DNA from: Pseudomonadaceae bacterium
GTDB taxonomy: Bacteria; Pseudomonadota; Gammaproteobacteria; Pseudomonadales; Pseudomonadaceae
Assembly: GCA_030602315.1 (NCBI GenBank)
Contig: JAUVZY010000021.1
Location: forward strand, 1 to 50,622
DNA: 50,622 nucleotides
Direction: 5' to 3'
Position 1 is the stretch's first letter. Each line of letters opens with the position of its first letter. A program made the position numbers and the translations under genes. Under the pieces are notes generated by a model. That model was not told the DNA's origin. It saw nothing but the letters and a program-made list of their open reading frames with translations, and did no database searches. Of this stretch, positions 10,451-19,541 are shown one piece after another.

Positions 10451-10771
10451 TCACCGTTGCTCTTCGATCGGCAGGACGTCGAGTATTCCCGACACCCTGG
10501 CGATCTCGCGCATGTCAGCGGGCAGGTTGGTTACGGCAAGCGACTTGCGCTGTGCCGCCGCATCGCGCTGAAATGCCAGCAGCAGCGACACACCGACGCT
10601 ACTCGAGCGCTCGACCTCTGCACAATCGATACGCAGCGCCGGTTCAGCAGCCGTACGTATCAGCCGCCGCCCGGCTTCGCGCAACTGCGGCCCGGTTCGG
10701 TAATCCAGAACGCCCGCCAGACGCAGCTCACCGGACTCGCCGCGAACGATCGACGCCTCACTCGCCGCCAT
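10451..10771 (-). CDS. mlaB: STAS-domain protein of the Mla phospholipid transporter
   Basis: 106 residues from ATG 10771, overlapping the end of mlaC by 14 bp. It is a single STAS domain with alternating strands and helices (GELRLAGVLDYRTGPQL; LRIDCAEVERSSSVGVSLLLAF). The SSSVGVSLLL segment corresponds to the conserved serine/threonine loop of MlaB that contacts MlaF. In the MlaFEDB complex MlaB is a cytoplasmic subunit that stabilises and regulates the ATPase dimer. It is the last gene of mlaFEDCB and is followed by a terminator. Confidence 0.9.
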   Translation of the reverse strand: MAASEASIVRGESGELRLAGVLDYRTGPQLREAGRRLIRTAAEPALRIDCAEVERSSSVGVSLLLAFQRDAAAQRKSLAVTNLPADMREIARVSGILDVLPIEEQR

Positions 10772-11408
10772 TGGCCTGCCCTGCGGCTTCCTTGGCCTCG
10801 GCAACGACCTGTACCCAGCCATCGATGGTCTTGTCCAGATTGCCACCATTGCGCTGCATGGCCGAATCGAACTGGTCGCGGAACAGCTTGCCGACATTGA
10901 TGCCATTGATAATGACGTTACGCAGCAGCCACTGACCACCCTCGTTGACCATGGTGTAGGACACCGGATACACCACGCCCTGAGCGCCGACCACTTCCAT
11001 ATCCACGCTGGCACGGTCGCCCTCCGGCGCCATCTTCGCGTTCAGTACGCGGATTTGCTGGTTGTCGTATTCGAGCAGGGCATTGCCGTAGAACTGCATC
11101 AGGCCGCGCTTGAAGTTCTCCTCGAAACGCGCCATCTGCTGCGGCGTGGCGCGGCGCGAGTACTTCACGGTCATGATGCTGCGCGAGATACCCCGCGCAT
11201 CGACAACCGGCCCAAGAATGCGATGGAGTGCTTCGTAGAAATCGCTGGGATTCTGCCGGTACTGCGCCTTGTTTGCCTGCAGGTCGGCGATCAGCTCATC
11301 GGTAGTCTTTTGCACCACCTCACGCGGACCGAGCGAGGCCTGGGCCAGGCTGGAGAAGGCGAAAAGGGCCAGCAGGAGCAGCAGCCCGTGACGCACGGTA
11401 TTGAGCAT
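10758..11408 (-). CDS. mlaC: Periplasmic phospholipid-binding protein of the Mla pathway
   Basis: 216 residues from ATG 11408, with AGGAG 8 nt before it; the longer open frame to 11447 has no family support. A Sec signal peptide (MLNTVRHGLLLLLALFAF..AQA, cleavage about residue 24) is followed by the MlaC/Ttg2D domain, including NPSDFYEALHRILGPVVD and YSRRATPQQMARFEENFKRGL. MlaC shuttles phospholipids between the inner-membrane MlaFEDB complex and the outer-membrane MlaA complex. mlaA is not in this window, as in other pseudomonads where it lies elsewhere. Confidence 0.95.
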   Translation of the reverse strand: MLNTVRHGLLLLLALFAFSSLAQASLGPREVVQKTTDELIADLQANKAQYRQNPSDFYEALHRILGPVVDARGISRSIMTVKYSRRATPQQMARFEENFKRGLMQFYGNALLEYDNQQIRVLNAKMAPEGDRASVDMEVVGAQGVVYPVSYTMVNEGGQWLLRNVIINGINVGKLFRDQFDSAMQRNGGNLDKTIDGWVQVVAEAKEAAGQANGGE

Positions 11409-11418
11409 GGGAGTTCTC

Positions 11419-11892
11419 CTATTCGGTAGCTTGGGGTCTGTTAACACTATTGAGCAGGAACTTGCCGATCAGATCCTCGAGCACCAGCGCGGACTGGGTA
11501 TCGCGGATGATCGACCCATCCTCGAGTACGTCGTCCTCCCCGCCCACGGTGATGCCGATGTACTTCTCACCGAGCAGGCCGGCGGTCAGCACAGCAGCAG
11601 TCGAGTCCACCGGCAGGTAATTCACGTTCTGATCCAGCTCCATGGTCACCTGCCCCATGAACGACTCATGGTCGAGTCGCACGTCGACCACCTTGCCGAT
11701 GGTGACACCGGCCATGGTGACCTTCGCCCGCGGGCTGACGCCGGCGGCGTTGTCGAAGTAGGCGATTACCCGGTAGGTGCCACCGGTGTCACCGATGTTC
11801 AGACCACTGACCCGCAGCGCGAGCAGCAACAGGGCCAGCATACCGGCGAGAATGAACAGACCGACGCCAAGTTCCATGGAGCGGGTTTTCAT
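11419..11892 (-). CDS. mlaD: MCE-domain protein of the Mla phospholipid transporter
   Basis: 157 residues. The start ATG at 11892 shares its A with the mlaE stop (TAATG). An N-terminal membrane helix (about residues 8-27) is followed by one MCE domain with YFDNAAGVSPRAKVTMAGVTIGKV and TAGLLGEKYIGI. MlaD forms the periplasmic hexameric ring on MlaFEB through which lipids pass to MlaC. Length and domain content are normal; in P. aeruginosa this gene is also called ttg2C. Confidence 0.95.
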   Translation of the reverse strand: MKTRSMELGVGLFILAGMLALLLLALRVSGLNIGDTGGTYRVIAYFDNAAGVSPRAKVTMAGVTIGKVVDVRLDHESFMGQVTMELDQNVNYLPVDSTAAVLTAGLLGEKYIGITVGGEDDVLEDGSIIRDTQSALVLEDLIGKFLLNSVNRPQATE

Positions 11893-12689
11893 TACAGATC
11901 TCCAAACATCAGTGCGGTCAGGACGAAATCCAGACCGAGAATTGCCAGCGAGGCGTAAACCACGGTGCGCGTGGTCGCGCGACTGATCCCTTCGGAGGTG
12001 GGTTCGCAGTCGTAACCCTGGAACACCGCAATCCAGGTCACCACGATGGCGAACACCACGCTTTTGATCAGCCCATTGACCACGTCCTCGTAGAACTCGA
12101 CGCTGCGCTGCATGTTGCCCCAGTACGAGCCCTCGTAGACGCCGAGCCAGTCCACCGCCACCATCGCCCCGCCCCACACGCCGACCACGACGAAAATCGC
12201 CGAGAGCAGCGGCATGGAGATGAAGCCTGCCCAGAGCCTGGGCGCGACGATGTACTTGAGCGGGTCGACGCCAATCATTTCCAGGCTCGACAGCTGTTCG
12301 GTGGATTTCATATTGCCGATCTCGGCCGTCAGCGCCGACCCGGCCCGCCCGGCGAACAGCAGCCCGGTGACCACTGGCCCAAGCTCGCGCAACAGGGTCA
12401 ACGCCACCATCTGACCGACCGCCTCCTCCGAGCCGAAGCCAACCAGGATGTTGTAACCCTGCAGCGCCAGCACCATACCAATGAAAAGACCGGAGACGAC
12501 GATGATTGCCAGGGACAGCACGCCGACGGCGTAGAGCTGCTTGACCAGCAGGTGCAGGCCGCTGCCGGCGCTGCGCCGACCAAGCAAAGCATGCAGCAGA
12601 AACAGGGTGGACCGGCCGAGCGCCTCGACCACATCCAGCCCGGCGCGCCCCATCAGGCGCACCCGTTCAACCGCCGATTTCTTGCGCAT
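11892..12689 (-). CDS. mlaE: Permease subunit of the Mla phospholipid ABC transporter
   Basis: 265 residues with about five to six hydrophobic segments. MlaE/YrbE signatures include [60 protein letters not shown] and [12 protein letters not shown]. Two MlaE subunits form the membrane core of MlaFEDB. The stop of mlaF and the start of mlaE share one base at 12689, and mlaE overlaps mlaD by one base, indicating translational coupling. Confidence 0.96.
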   Translation of the reverse strand: MRKKSAVERVRLMGRAGLDVVEALGRSTLFLLHALLGRRSAGSGLHLLVKQLYAVGVLSLAIIVVSGLFIGMVLALQGYNILVGFGSEEAVGQMVALTLLRELGPVVTGLLFAGRAGSALTAEIGNMKSTEQLSSLEMIGVDPLKYIVAPRLWAGFISMPLLSAIFVVVGVWGGAMVAVDWLGVYEGSYWGNMQRSVEFYEDVVNGLIKSVVFAIVVTWIAVFQGYDCEPTSEGISRATTRTVVYASLAILGLDFVLTALMFGDL

Positions 12690-13498
12690 CAGGCACCTCC
12701 CAGCAGGTCGCGGCGCAGCTCAGGCGCCGGGAAGTGGAACGGCACCGGCCCATCGGCCTCACCCTTCATGAACTGGCGGATACGCGGATTGCCCGAGTCC
12801 ATCAACTCCGCGGGCGTACCCTGCCCCAGCACCTGCCCGTCACCGACCACATAAATGTAATCGGCGATACTGGCCGTCTCGGCGAGGTCGTGCGACACGA
12901 CGATACTGGTGATGCCCAGTGCGTCGTTGAGCAGCCGGATCAGGCGCACCAGCACGCCCATGGCAATAGGATCCTGACCGGCGAACGGCTCGTCATACAG
13001 GAGAATCTGCGGATCAAGGGCAATGGCTCGTGCCAGCGCGACCCGGCGTTTCATCCCACCGGATAGCTCTTCCGGCATGAGGTCAATTGCACCGCGCAGC
13101 CCTACCGCCTGCAGCTTCATCAAGACAATGTCACGAATCATTTCGTCAGGCAGTTGCGTATGCACCCGCAACGGGAACGCGACGTTCTCGAACACATCGA
13201 GATCGGTGAACAGCGCACCGCTCTGAAACAGCACACCCATCTGCTTGCGCATGTCGAACAGATCGCTGCGCGAGAGAACCGGCAGGTTCTGCCCGTTGAC
13301 CCAGACCTCGCCCTGCGCTGGCATAAGCTCAGCGGCAATCAACCGCAGCAGGGTCGTCTTGCCACAGCCGGACGGCCCCATGATGGCCGTGACCTTGCCA
13401 CGCGGAATGACCAGATCGATGTCGGTAAAGATGCTTCGCTCGCCGCGCCGGAAAGTTACCCCTTTCAGCTCGACGGCGTACGCGCTGGCGGAACTCAT
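12689..13498 (-). CDS. mlaF: ATPase subunit of the Mla phospholipid ABC transporter
   Basis: 269 residues from ATG 13498, preceded by AGGAG; the GTG one codon earlier is less likely. Walker [10 protein letters not shown], signature [15 protein letters not shown] and Walker [14 protein letters not shown] are intact, with the switch histidine in [10 protein letters not shown]. It is the first gene of mlaFEDCB and powers lipid movement at the inner membrane. It is divergent from kdsD across a 243-bp space with a candidate promoter facing each way. Confidence 0.96.
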   Translation of the reverse strand: MSSASAYAVELKGVTFRRGERSIFTDIDLVIPRGKVTAIMGPSGCGKTTLLRLIAAELMPAQGEVWVNGQNLPVLSRSDLFDMRKQMGVLFQSGALFTDLDVFENVAFPLRVHTQLPDEMIRDIVLMKLQAVGLRGAIDLMPEELSGGMKRRVALARAIALDPQILLYDEPFAGQDPIAMGVLVRLIRLLNDALGITSIVVSHDLAETASIADYIYVVGDGQVLGQGTPAELMDSGNPRIRQFMKGEADGPVPFHFPAPELRRDLLGGA

Positions 13499-13576
13499 CA
13501 CGTCTCCTTAGGCGGTCCGCAGCTGTAGACGCCTCTGGCGAGGCGAAAGATACATGGCGGACTTGCAGGGCCGCGC

Positions 13577-13582
13577 ACTATA
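13577..13582 (-). promoter_or_regulatory. Candidate -10 box of the mlaFEDCB operon
   Basis: TATAGT on the minus strand, 78 bp before the mlaF ATG. The upstream minus-strand sequence contains a seven-A run (complement of the T-run at 13592-13598) in place of a clear -35. The rest of the 243-bp spacer toward kdsD is GC-rich with no gene. Confidence 0.35.
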
Positions 13583-13684
13583 GCACCCTCACTTTTTTTG
13601 CCCATAGCGCGTGTGCGGCAAAGCCCCGCGCCCGTGCCAGAGCCGCCGGCGCTGGCTACCGCGTCGCCGACCGGCGATCGAGGC

Positions 13685-13713
13685 TGGGGAAGGGCCCTGA
13701 ATGCGGATATAAT
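13685..13713 (+). promoter_or_regulatory. Candidate promoter of the kdsD-lptB operon
   Basis: A perfect TATAAT is at 13708-13713; the -35 region at 13685-13690 (TGGGGA, 17-bp spacing) is poor. Transcription from here would leave a leader of about 22 nt before the kdsD ATG, which fits that start over upstream in-frame codons. Confidence 0.5.
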
Positions 13714-13741
13714 CGGTCTTTTTGGCAAGAACCCTATCGAT

Positions 13742-14716
13742 ATGTCCCGGACCACTCAGCTGATCGACTCGGCGCTTCGCACCATCGCGCTTGAAATGGA
13801 AGCGGTGCAGCAGCTCAAGGAGCGCATCGACGCCAACTTCGTTCGCGCCTGTGAGCTGATCCTGGCCTGCAAGGGCCGGGTGGTGGTGGTGGGCATGGGC
13901 AAGTCCGGCCACATCGGCAACAAGATCGCCGCGACACTGGCGAGCACCGGCACCACAGCCTTCTTCGTTCATCCCGCCGAGGCGAGCCACGGCGACATGG
14001 GCATGATCACGCGCGACGACGTGGTGCTTGCGCTTTCGAACTCCGGCACCACCAGTGAAATCGTCACCCTGCTGCCGCTGATCAAACGCCTGGGCATCAC
14101 CCTGATCAGCATGACCGGCAACCCCGACTCGGTACTAGCGCAGGCAGCCGAGGTCAACCTCGACGCCCGCGTCCACCAGGAGGCCTGTCCGCTGAATCTA
14201 GCGCCGACCTCCTCCACCACAGCCGCACTGGTCCTCGGCGATGCACTGGCGATCGCCCTGCTCGAGGCACGCGGGTTCACCGCCGAGGACTTCGCCTTCT
14301 CCCACCCAGGCGGCGCTTTGGGCCGCCGCCTGCTGCTCAAGGTCGAAAACGTCATGCACAGCGGCGAGCGCCTGCCGTGCGTGCCACGCCAGACCAGCCT
14401 GCGCGACGCGCTGCTGGAAATGACCCAGAAAGGCCTCGGCATGACAGTGGTGGTGGAGGACGACGGCCGACTGGCCGGTGTATTTACCGATGGCGACCTG
14501 CGTCGCACCCTTGATCGACAACTGGACGTACGCCAGGCGAGCATCGAGCAGGTCATGACCGTCCACGGCAAGACCGTGACAGCCGAAATGCTCGCCGCCG
14601 AGGCCCTCAAGATCATGGAAGATTACAAGATCAACGCGCTGGTGGTGGTCGACGAGCACGACCGTCCGGTGGGCGCACTGAACATGCACGACTTGCTGCG
14701 TGCGGGGGTGATGTGA
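13742..14716 (+). CDS. kdsD: D-arabinose 5-phosphate isomerase
   Basis: 324 residues from ATG 13742; an open extension to 13598 runs through the promoter region and is rejected. The N-terminal SIS domain (about 40-190) has VVVVGMGKSGHIGNKIAATLAS and ALSNSGTTSEI. Two CBS domains (about 205-320) follow and may sense nucleotides. It interconverts ribulose 5-phosphate and arabinose 5-phosphate, the first step to Kdo in LPS. It is the first gene of a run through kdsC, lptC, lptA and lptB; its stop overlaps the kdsC start by one base. Confidence 0.96.
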   Translation: MSRTTQLIDSALRTIALEMEAVQQLKERIDANFVRACELILACKGRVVVVGMGKSGHIGNKIAATLASTGTTAFFVHPAEASHGDMGMITRDDVVLALSNSGTTSEIVTLLPLIKRLGITLISMTGNPDSVLAQAAEVNLDARVHQEACPLNLAPTSSTTAALVLGDALAIALLEARGFTAEDFAFSHPGGALGRRLLLKVENVMHSGERLPCVPRQTSLRDALLEMTQKGLGMTVVVEDDGRLAGVFTDGDLRRTLDRQLDVRQASIEQVMTVHGKTVTAEMLAAEALKIMEDYKINALVVVDEHDRPVGALNMHDLLRAGVM

Positions 14717-15237
14717 TGGACGAACTGCTGCAGCGCGCGCGCGCCGTCAAACTGGCGATCTTCGACGTCGACGGCGTACTGACCGACGGCCGACTCTACT
14801 TTCTCACCGACGGCAGCGAATTCAAGACCTTCAACACCCTCGACGGCCATGGCATCAAAATGCTCATTGCTTCGGGGGTCCGCACGGCAATCATCAGTGG
14901 GCGCAAGACGCCGGTAGTCGAGCGGCGCGCCCAGGGCCTGGGGATTCACCACCTCTATCAGGGCCGCGAGGACAAGCTCGTGGTACTCGAACAATTGCTC
15001 AGCGAGCTTGCCCTCGCACCGGAACAGGTTGCCTACCTGGGTGATGACCTGCCCGACCTGCCGGTGATCCGCCGGGTCGGCCTGGGCATGGCAGTCGCCA
15101 GTGCCGATGCCTTTGTACGCAGCCATGCACACGGCGTCACCCAGGCGCGTGGCGGCGAAGGCGCAGCGCGCGAATTCTGCGAGCTGATCATGCGCGCCCA
15201 GGGCACCCTGGAAGCGGCCCAGGCCGCCTATCTCTAA
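14716..15237 (+). CDS. kdsC: 3-deoxy-D-manno-octulosonate 8-phosphate phosphatase
   Basis: 173 residues from ATG 14716, whose A is the last base of the kdsD stop (TGATG); a GTG one codon earlier is also possible. It is a HAD phosphatase of the small tetrameric KdsC type: nucleophile motif FDVDGVLTDGR, then IISGRKTP and YLGDDLPDLPV. It removes phosphate from Kdo-8-P to yield Kdo. No cap domain is present, as expected. Confidence 0.96.
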   Translation: MDELLQRARAVKLAIFDVDGVLTDGRLYFLTDGSEFKTFNTLDGHGIKMLIASGVRTAIISGRKTPVVERRAQGLGIHHLYQGREDKLVVLEQLLSELALAPEQVAYLGDDLPDLPVIRRVGLGMAVASADAFVRSHAHGVTQARGGEGAAREFCELIMRAQGTLEAAQAAYL

Positions 15238-15246
15238 GGAGTCGCC

Positions 15247-15819
15247 ATGCTCGCCAGGCTGCGCATACCGCTTCTGCTGGGCCTCGTCGGCGCCCTGCTG
15301 GTCGCCGTGGGCTACTGGAACATCCGCCCGCAAAGCTTCATGCCGGGCGGCGCACGTACCACCGCGACGCAGCCGGAGGTCGACTTCTTTGCCCTGGGCT
15401 CGCATACCGTGCAGTTCAAGGCCGATGGCTCAAAGGATTACGTTCTGACCGCGGCGCGCATCGATCACATCAAGGCTAACGACGTTACCCTCGTCGACCA
15501 GCCCGAACTGTTCCTGCACCGCAGCGCCGGTGAGCCATGGCACGTGCGTAGCGCAACCGCCGAGGTCGCGCCTGGCGGCAATCAGGTTGAACTGATCGAT
15601 CGCGTGCTGATCCAGCGCACCGACCCCAAGGGACGACCCATCGTCATCAGCACCAGCCGCATGACCGTATTCCCCGACAAGCAATATGCGCAGACCCGGC
15701 AACCCGTTAGAATCGAGGCCGCCAACGGCGTCACCACGGCCACCGGGATGAATGCAGACCTGGACCAGGGCCGGATCCGCCTGCTCTCCAACGTAAGAGG
15801 CCAGCATGAGCTTCGCTAG
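15247..15819 (+). CDS. lptC: LPS export ABC transporter periplasmic protein LptC
   Basis: 190 residues. One N-terminal membrane helix (about residues 6-24) is followed by a periplasmic beta-jellyroll rich in short strands (DYVLTAARIDHIKANDVTLV; VELIDRVLIQRT). LptC joins the LptBFG extractor to the LptA bridge. It follows kdsC by 9 bp, with GGAG upstream, and overlaps lptA by 14 bp. Sequence identity in this family is low; the assignment rests on fold pattern and the invariant operon position. Confidence 0.93.
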   Translation: MLARLRIPLLLGLVGALLVAVGYWNIRPQSFMPGGARTTATQPEVDFFALGSHTVQFKADGSKDYVLTAARIDHIKANDVTLVDQPELFLHRSAGEPWHVRSATAEVAPGGNQVELIDRVLIQRTDPKGRPIVISTSRMTVFPDKQYAQTRQPVRIEAANGVTTATGMNADLDQGRIRLLSNVRGQHELR

Positions 15820-16348
15820 ACCCCATATCCTTCTCTGCCTGCTGGCCCTGTTCACAAGCGCCGCCTGGGCCCTGCCCGAGGACCGCAACCAACCGATCCG
15901 TATCCAGGCCGATACCGCTGAACTCGACGAGCGGCGGGGCGTGGCCGTCTATCGGGGCGACGTGGTGATCACCCAGGGCACCCTCAAGATCACCGGCCAC
16001 ACTGTCACGATCACCCAGAATGCCAGCGGTGATGTGGAAGTATTTACCGCCCAGGGAAAGCCCGCCTACTACGAACAGCAACCGGCCGCGGGCCGCCCGA
16101 TCGTCAAGGCGTATGGCCTGACCATCCAATACTTTGCGGAAAACGAGCGCATCGTGCTGATCGACCAGGCCAGGGTGGTGCAGGAAGGCAACACCTTCGA
16201 AGGCGAAAAGATCGTCTATGACACCCGCCGCCAGGTTGTCTCTGCCGGCCGCGCGAACAATGCCGACATCACCACGCCGCGCCCGCGCATCGACATGGTG
16301 ATTCAGCCACGCCGCCAGGAACAAGGCACCGCGGAGCAGGCTGAATAA
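15806..16348 (+). CDS. lptA: LPS transport periplasmic protein LptA
   Basis: 180 residues with a cleavable signal peptide ([20 protein letters not shown]; cleavage near WALP), then an OstA-like jellyroll: [33 protein letters not shown] and [15 protein letters not shown]. LptA molecules form the periplasmic bridge carrying LPS from LptC to LptDE. The P. aeruginosa protein is also called LptH. The C-terminal tail is Gln/Glu-rich. Its stop shares a base with the lptB start. Confidence 0.95.
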   Translation: MSFARPHILLCLLALFTSAAWALPEDRNQPIRIQADTAELDERRGVAVYRGDVVITQGTLKITGHTVTITQNASGDVEVFTAQGKPAYYEQQPAAGRPIVKAYGLTIQYFAENERIVLIDQARVVQEGNTFEGEKIVYDTRRQVVSAGRANNADITTPRPRIDMVIQPRRQEQGTAEQAE

Positions 16349-17073
16349 TGGCCGTACTGAAAGCTCAGCACCTGGCCAAGGCCTACAAGAGCCGCCAAGT
16401 GGTTCGTGATGTCAGCCTTTCGATCCAGAGCGGCCAGATCGTCGGCCTGCTCGGCCCCAATGGCGCCGGCAAGACCACCTGCTTTTACATGATCGTCGGG
16501 CTGGTGCGCGCCGACCAAGGCCGCGTACTGATCGATCAACAGGACGTGACCCAGCAACCGATGCACGGGCGCGCGCGTGCCGGGATCGGTTACCTGCCCC
16601 AGGAGGCCTCGATCTTTCGCAAGCTCAGCGTGGCGAACAACATCATGGCCATCCTAGAAACCCGCAAGGACCTCGATCGCCACGGGCGCCAGCAGGCGCT
16701 GGAAAGCCTGCTTCAGGAATTCCACATCACCCACATTCGCGACAGTCTGGGCATGAGCCTGTCCGGCGGGGAGCGGCGCCGCGTAGAAATTGCCCGCGCG
16801 CTCGCCACGGCGCCAAAGTTCATTCTGCTGGACGAACCCTTCGCCGGTGTCGACCCGATCTCGGTGGGCGATATCAAGCAGATCATCCATCACCTGAAGA
16901 ACAAGGGCATCGGGGTTCTGATCACCGATCACAATGTCCGCGAGACGCTGGATATCTGCGAGACGGCGTACATCGTCAACGATGGCCAACTGATCGCCGA
17001 AGGTGACGCCCAGAGCATCCTTGCCAACGAACTGGTGAAGGAAGTCTACCTGGGCCACGAATTCCGCCTCTGA
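16348..17073 (+). CDS. lptB: LPS export ABC transporter ATP-binding protein LptB
   Basis: 241 residues. Walker [10 protein letters not shown], signature [16 protein letters not shown] and Walker [14 protein letters not shown] are all intact, and the switch histidine is in [11 protein letters not shown]. It energises LPS extraction from the inner membrane with LptFG, which are encoded elsewhere. It is the last gene of the kds-lpt run; rpoN starts 115 bp downstream with its own promoter elements. Confidence 0.97.
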   Translation: MAVLKAQHLAKAYKSRQVVRDVSLSIQSGQIVGLLGPNGAGKTTCFYMIVGLVRADQGRVLIDQQDVTQQPMHGRARAGIGYLPQEASIFRKLSVANNIMAILETRKDLDRHGRQQALESLLQEFHITHIRDSLGMSLSGGERRRVEIARALATAPKFILLDEPFAGVDPISVGDIKQIIHHLKNKGIGVLITDHNVRETLDICETAYIVNDGQLIAEGDAQSILANELVKEVYLGHEFRL

Positions 17074-17116
17074 TGATCCGCGCGCGCCAGCAGGGCTAGG
17101 CAAGGCCGCCAATCTC

Positions 17117-17132
17117 AGGCATATAATTTGCT
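17117..17132 (+). promoter_or_regulatory. Overlapping sigma-70 -10 box and sigma-54-type -24/-12 element upstream of rpoN
   Basis: TATAAT at 17122-17127 is a perfect -10 hexamer. The same bases lie inside AGGCATA-TAAT-TTGCT (17117-17132), which matches the sigma-54 consensus TGGCACR-N4-TTGCW at nine of eleven defined positions. The invariant GG (17118-17119) and GC (17130-17131) are at the required 10-bp separation. The rpoN start is 56 bp downstream. Sigma-54 holoenzyme bound here would block the sigma-70 promoter, a simple route to negative autoregulation; this is inference. Confidence 0.5.
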
Positions 17133-17188
17133 TGGCGCGGCTCCCGCATGGGCGCCGGTGATGTTCGAACACCAGCAGTCCTTCGCAT

Positions 17189-18688
17189 ATGAAACCATCG
17201 CTAGTCCTGAAGATGGGCCAGCAGCTGACGATGACGCCGCAGCTGCAACAAGCCATTCGACTGCTCCAGCTTTCTACCCTGGACCTGCAACAGGAAATCC
17301 AGGAAGCGCTGGAAGCCAATCCCATGCTCGAGCGCCAGGAAGACGGCGAAGACTACGACGCCGACGACGCTGCATCGGAGCTCGGCGAGAGCCACGAAAG
17401 CGGCAGCAGCAATTCGCCCGAAAGCAGCTACGAGAGTCCCTCAACGGCAGAAACCGGTCTCGACGACAACGAGTGGGGCGAGCGCATCCCCAGCGAATTA
17501 CCGGTCGATACCGCCTGGGAAGACGTCTACCAGACCAGCGCCAGCAGCCTACCCAGCAGTGATGATGACGAGTGGGACTTCACCACTCGCACCTCCGCCG
17601 GCGAAAGCCTGCAGAGCCATTTGCTCTGGCAACTCAATTTGGCTCCGATGAGCGATACCGACCGCCTCATCGCGGTGACATTGATAGACAGCATCAACGA
17701 CCAGGGCTACCTCGACGACAGCCTCGAGGAGATCCATGCAGGCCTCGATCCGGAGCTTGAAATCGAGCTCGACGAAGTCGAGGTAGTCTTGCACCGCATC
17801 CAGCAGTTCGAGCCGGCTGGTGTCGGTGCGCGCGACCTCAAGGAGTGCCTGCTGCTGCAGCTGCGCCAGCTGCCCGCCGACACCACCTGGCTCGAGCAGG
17901 CCAAGCTCCTGGTCGAACAACATCTCGACGCCCTCGGCAGCCGCGATTACAACCTGCTCATGCGTCGACTGAAGCTGCGTGAAGACGAGCTGCGCGATGT
18001 GATCGAACTGATCCAGACGCTCAACCCGCGCCCCGGCTCACAGATCGAAGCGAGCGAGCCCGAATATGTCGTTCCCGACGTGATCGTGCGCAAGCACAAC
18101 GGCCGCTGGCTGGTGGAGCTGAACCAGGAAGCGATGCCGCGGCTGCGAGTCAACGCCCACTACGCCAATCTCGTGCGCCGAGCCGACTCCAGCTCGGACA
18201 ATACCTTCATGCGCAATCAGCTGCAGGAGGCGCGCTGGTTCATCAAGAGCCTGCAAAGCCGCAACGAAACACTGATGAAGGTGGCCACGCAGATCGTCGA
18301 GCACCAGCGAGGCTTTCTCGACTACGGTGACGAAGCGATGAAGCCGCTCGTACTGCACGACATTGCCGAAGCCGTCGGCATGCACGAATCGACCATCTCG
18401 CGGGTCACCACGCAGAAATACATGCATACGCCCCGCGGCATCTACGAGCTCAAATACTTCTTCTCCAGCCACGTGAGCACTGCCGAAGGCGGCGAATGTT
18501 CGTCCACGGCGATTCGCGCCATCATCAAGAAACTGGTGGCAGCGGAAAACCCAAAAAAGCCGTTGAGCGACAGCAAGATCGCTGGTTTACTGGAAGCACA
18601 AGGCATTCAGGTCGCACGCCGCACCGTAGCGAAATACCGTGAGTCTCTGGGTATCGCCCCGTCCAGCGAGCGCAAAAGGTTGATCTGA
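17189..18688 (+). CDS. rpoN: RNA polymerase sigma-54 factor
   Basis: 499 residues. Region I is glutamine/leucine rich ([20 protein letters not shown]), region II is acidic (about 50-120), and the C-terminal core- and DNA-binding parts follow, ending with the RpoN box [10 protein letters not shown] at 476-485. It directs polymerase to -24/-12 promoters that need AAA+ activators, controlling nitrogen use, flagella, pili and more in pseudomonads. It heads the rpoN-hpf-ptsN-rapZ-ptsO set. The 115-bp upstream region has an overlapping sigma-70/sigma-54 promoter signal. Confidence 0.98.
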   Translation: MKPSLVLKMGQQLTMTPQLQQAIRLLQLSTLDLQQEIQEALEANPMLERQEDGEDYDADDAASELGESHESGSSNSPESSYESPSTAETGLDDNEWGERIPSELPVDTAWEDVYQTSASSLPSSDDDEWDFTTRTSAGESLQSHLLWQLNLAPMSDTDRLIAVTLIDSINDQGYLDDSLEEIHAGLDPELEIELDEVEVVLHRIQQFEPAGVGARDLKECLLLQLRQLPADTTWLEQAKLLVEQHLDALGSRDYNLLMRRLKLREDELRDVIELIQTLNPRPGSQIEASEPEYVVPDVIVRKHNGRWLVELNQEAMPRLRVNAHYANLVRRADSSSDNTFMRNQLQEARWFIKSLQSRNETLMKVATQIVEHQRGFLDYGDEAMKPLVLHDIAEAVGMHESTISRVTTQKYMHTPRGIYELKYFFSSHVSTAEGGECSSTAIRAIIKKLVAAENPKKPLSDSKIAGLLEAQGIQVARRTVAKYRESLGIAPSSERKRLI

Positions 18689-18731
18689 CGACATCTGGTC
18701 GTCATCGCGAGGTGCCGCGGATTTCGCGGCA
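18686..18731 (+). other. Two tandem hairpins between rpoN and hpf
   Basis: TGACGAC/GTCGTCA (18686-18692 and 18698-18704) begins with the rpoN stop codon. TGCCGCG/CGCGGCA (18713-18719 and 18725-18731) follows. Both stems are perfect 7-bp pairs with 5-nt loops, and neither has a T-run. They may protect or process the rpoN mRNA, so that hpf and ptsN can be set at a different level. Confidence 0.5.
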
Positions 18732-18760
18732 TCGAGCAGGTAAAACAAGGAGAACGCAGT

Positions 18761-19060
18761 ATGCAAGTCAACATCAGCGGCCATCACCTGGAAATCACCG
18801 ACGCTCTGCGTGACTACGTCACCGAGAAGTTCAGCCGTCTGGAGCGGCACTTTGACCGCATCATCAGTGTCCAAGTCATCCTGCAGGTCGAAAAGCTCAA
18901 GCAGAAGATCGAAGCCAGCCTGCACGTAGCCGGTCATGATGTGGTGGCCAACGCAGAACATGAGGACATGTATGCCGCCATCGATTCCGTTATCGACAAA
19001 CTGGATCGTCAGCTGATCAAGCACAAGGAAAAGCAGCTCGAACGTCAGCAGGGCGCCTGA
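18761..19060 (+). CDS. hpf: Short ribosome hibernation-promoting factor
   Basis: 99 residues, AAGGAG 8 nt upstream. The fold is a single HPF/RaiA domain (MQVNISGHHLEITDALRDYV; basic helix RLERHFDRI; DMYAAIDSVIDKLDRQL) with a basic tail. Lacking the C-terminal dimerisation domain of long HPF, it is the gammaproteobacterial short form that works with RMF to make 100S ribosomes in stationary phase. It sits in the conserved rpoN-hpf-ptsN order, 11 bp before ptsN. Confidence 0.95.
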   Translation: MQVNISGHHLEITDALRDYVTEKFSRLERHFDRIISVQVILQVEKLKQKIEASLHVAGHDVVANAEHEDMYAAIDSVIDKLDRQLIKHKEKQLERQQGA

Positions 19061-19071
19061 TTCCCCCTACC

Positions 19072-19536
19072 ATGATTCGACTTGAAGACATCCTGACCCC
19101 CGGTCGCGCCCTCGTCGGCGTGCCGGGAGGCAGCAAGAAGCGCGTACTGGAACAAATCGCCAAACTGGTCGCCACCGACCTGCCTGACCTGGACTCCCAG
19201 GACATCTTTGAAAGTCTCATCGCCCGTGAAAAGCTCGGCTCGACCGGCTTCGGCAATGGCATCGCCATTCCCCATTGCCGTCTGGCCGGCTGCACGTCGC
19301 CACTGAGTGCGGTGCTGCGCCTCGACGCCCCGGTCGACTTCGATGCCATCGACGGCGCGCCGGTCGACCTGCTGTTCGTCCTGCTGGTTCCTCAAGCCGC
19401 TACCGACGAGCACCTGGAGCTGCTAAGGCAAATCGCCAGCATGCTCGACCGCGAAGACGTGCGCCAACGACTGCGCCAGGCGCCGACCTCGGCCAGCCTG
19501 TTCCAGGCCGTGGTCGACGCACAGAACGGTCGCTGA
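19072..19536 (+). CDS. ptsN: Nitrogen-PTS EIIA component
   Basis: 154 residues, PTS EIIA type-2 domain. The phosphorylated histidine lies in [11 protein letters not shown] (about residue 66). EIIA-Ntr receives phosphate from PtsP through the NPr protein encoded by ptsO, and regulates potassium transport, carbon storage and stress responses instead of importing sugar. It follows hpf by 11 bp and precedes rapZ by 5 bp, so the genes are probably co-transcribed. Confidence 0.96.
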   Translation: MIRLEDILTPGRALVGVPGGSKKRVLEQIAKLVATDLPDLDSQDIFESLIAREKLGSTGFGNGIAIPHCRLAGCTSPLSAVLRLDAPVDFDAIDGAPVDLLFVLLVPQAATDEHLELLRQIASMLDREDVRQRLRQAPTSASLFQAVVDAQNGR

Positions 19537-19541
19537 CAGCC

